Assembly (NCBI GenBank): GCA_010027295.1
Contig: RGVM01000166.1
Span: 1-6,389 of the forward strand
DNA: 6,389 nt
Direction of reading: 5' to 3'
Origin: Chitinophagia bacterium
Lineage (GTDB): Bacteria; Bacteroidota; Bacteroidia; Chitinophagales; Chitinophagaceae
Shown: positions 5,921 to 6,389 of the stretch, one piece after another
Layout: every line of letters begins with the position of its first letter
How positions within the stretch are numbered: the first letter of the stretch is position 1
Notes under the pieces: generated by a model
The model's database searches: none
What the model saw: only the letters and a program-made list of their open reading frames with translations
What the model was told of the DNA's origin: nothing
Translations under genes and position numbers: made by a program

Positions 5921-6310
5921 ATGCCGAAATGCGTATGCATGGGTGCGAAGCTGAAATGTTCCTTCGGGTCGGGCTCGAAGGACATGATCGTATTGCCCAT
6001 CGCCATGACCATGAACGCGAACACCAACGCCATCGCCACCCAGATGGACTTCATCCCCATGCTCAACATCCCCGCCTTCGGTAACTGCAACTCACCCGCC
6101 AACCCCATGAACTGGAAGATGGCCGGTCCCGTGCCCGTCTTCGTCCCCTCCTCCTGTATCCCGATACCGGTGATGCCCTGGGACCCGGTCGCCAAGAAAC
6201 TCAAGATCGGCGGAAACCCAGCCATGCTCGAAACCAGCAAGACGATGTGCGTCTGGGCCGGATCCATCGAGGTGGACAAGCCGGGATTGACCAACGTGCA
6301 GGCCGAATGA
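5921..6310 (+). CDS. PAAR-like protein (DUF4280), contractile injection system spike tip
   Basis: This 129-residue protein matches the DUF4280 PAAR-like family, thought to cap the VgrG-type spike of type VI secretion and related contractile systems. Recognisable segments are MPKCVCMGAKLKCSFGSG at the N-terminus, DFIPMLNIPAFGNCNSPANP (43-62), PSSCIPIPV (76-84) and MLETSKTMCVWAGSIEVDKPG (the last near 102-122). Conserved-looking cysteines are Cys4, Cys6, Cys13, Cys56, Cys79 and Cys110. There is no signal peptide and no C-terminal toxin extension, so it is a bare tip domain. The start has an AGGGGA (5909-5914) six nt before the ATG, the only Shine-Dalgarno-like site I see in the window. No VgrG, Hcp, sheath or effector gene is visible; downstream is a convergent gene. 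Family recognition is from the motif pattern; the secretion role is known for the family, not shown here. Confidence 0.87.
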   Translation: MPKCVCMGAKLKCSFGSGSKDMIVLPIAMTMNANTNAIATQMDFIPMLNIPAFGNCNSPANPMNWKMAGPVPVFVPSSCIPIPVMPWDPVAKKLKIGGNPAMLETSKTMCVWAGSIEVDKPGLTNVQAE

Positions 6311-6334
6311 GGACATGTGTGCTGTCCCCTGTGT

Positions 6335-6389
6335 TCACCTCAAGGCGATCCCGACGATGAAGCCGACCCAGAGATAAATCGCGCTGAAC
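6335..6389 (-). CDS. C-terminal end of an unidentified, probably membrane, protein (partial)
   Basis: Reading in from the right edge on the minus strand gives 17 codons, FSAIYLWVGFIVGIALR, then TGA at 6337-6335. Almost every codon ends in G or C, like the real genes of the window, and the stretch is hydrophobic with a terminal Arg, which suggests the last transmembrane helix of a membrane protein. It converges on the PAAR-like gene with 24 nt between stops. The fragment is too short to name a family, and chance cannot be excluded. Confidence 0.4.
   Translation of the reverse strand, partial: FSAIYLWVGFIVGIALR

Noticed and set aside
5896..6294. Minus-strand open frame of 132 codons opposite the PAAR-like gene
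   Set aside because: The plus frame carries the DUF4280 pattern and a ribosome binding site; the antisense frame has neither.
6311..6327. GGACA-N7-TGTCC hairpin between the convergent genes, as a bidirectional terminator
   Set aside because: The stem has only 5 bp and there is no T tract on either side.
1..6389. tRNA, rRNA, CRISPR array, insertion sequence or phage signatures
   Set aside because: Nothing by eye: no regularly spaced repeats, no transposase or integrase motifs, no tRNA-like cloverleaf, and almost all sequence is occupied by the genes listed.

Overview
The window looks like a piece of chromosome from a high-G+C member of the Bacteroidota. I infer this from the gene content: an exported S1 sulfatase beside an exported FAD-dependent oxidoreductase, a KdgF-type cupin, and a PAAR-like DUF4280 protein. 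The minus-strand genes lack clear Shine-Dalgarno sequences, and one upstream region has a Bacteroidota-style TTG/TAnnTTTG promoter. Codons end strongly in G or C, which also creates many long but meaningless antisense frames. The phylum is an inference; Verrucomicrobiota or Planctomycetota cannot be excluded from the window alone.

Layout. From 5681 down to the left edge, five genes run on the minus strand in the order kdgF-like cupin, sulfatase, FAD-dependent oxidoreductase, SDR dehydrogenase, and 3-hydroxyacyl-CoA dehydrogenase-family protein (cut by the window start). Gaps are 61, 102, 92 and 19 nt. The SDR and the last gene are tightly coupled. The two larger gaps hold possible regulatory repeats and a weak terminator-like hairpin, so the cluster may be more than one transcript. 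A 239-nt divergent region (5682-5920) separates this cluster from a plus-strand PAAR-like gene (5921-6310). A convergent minus-strand gene, of which only the last 17 codons are visible, enters from the right edge.

How the genes may work together. The sulfatase and the oxidoreductase carry export signals and would act on glycans outside the cytoplasm. The cupin resembles KdgF, which opens 4,5-unsaturated uronates released by polysaccharide lyases. The SDR ends in a motif I associate with 2-keto-3-deoxy-L-rhamnonate/L-fuconate dehydrogenases. Together these suggest catabolism of a sulfated glycan containing uronic acid and perhaps deoxyhexose (ulvan is one example). No lyase, glycoside hydrolase or SusC/SusD transporter lies in the window, so the substrate remains a hypothesis. 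The PAAR-like gene belongs to a different theme, contractile injection systems, and is probably an unrelated neighbour.

The most notable points are the unusual cofactor and active-site positions in the 3-hydroxyacyl-CoA dehydrogenase homologue, the exported FAD enzyme of unknown chemistry, a -24/-12-like element upstream of the PAAR gene, and several inverted or direct repeats in the intergenic regions. I see no convincing new defence system, mobile element, RNA gene or CRISPR array.
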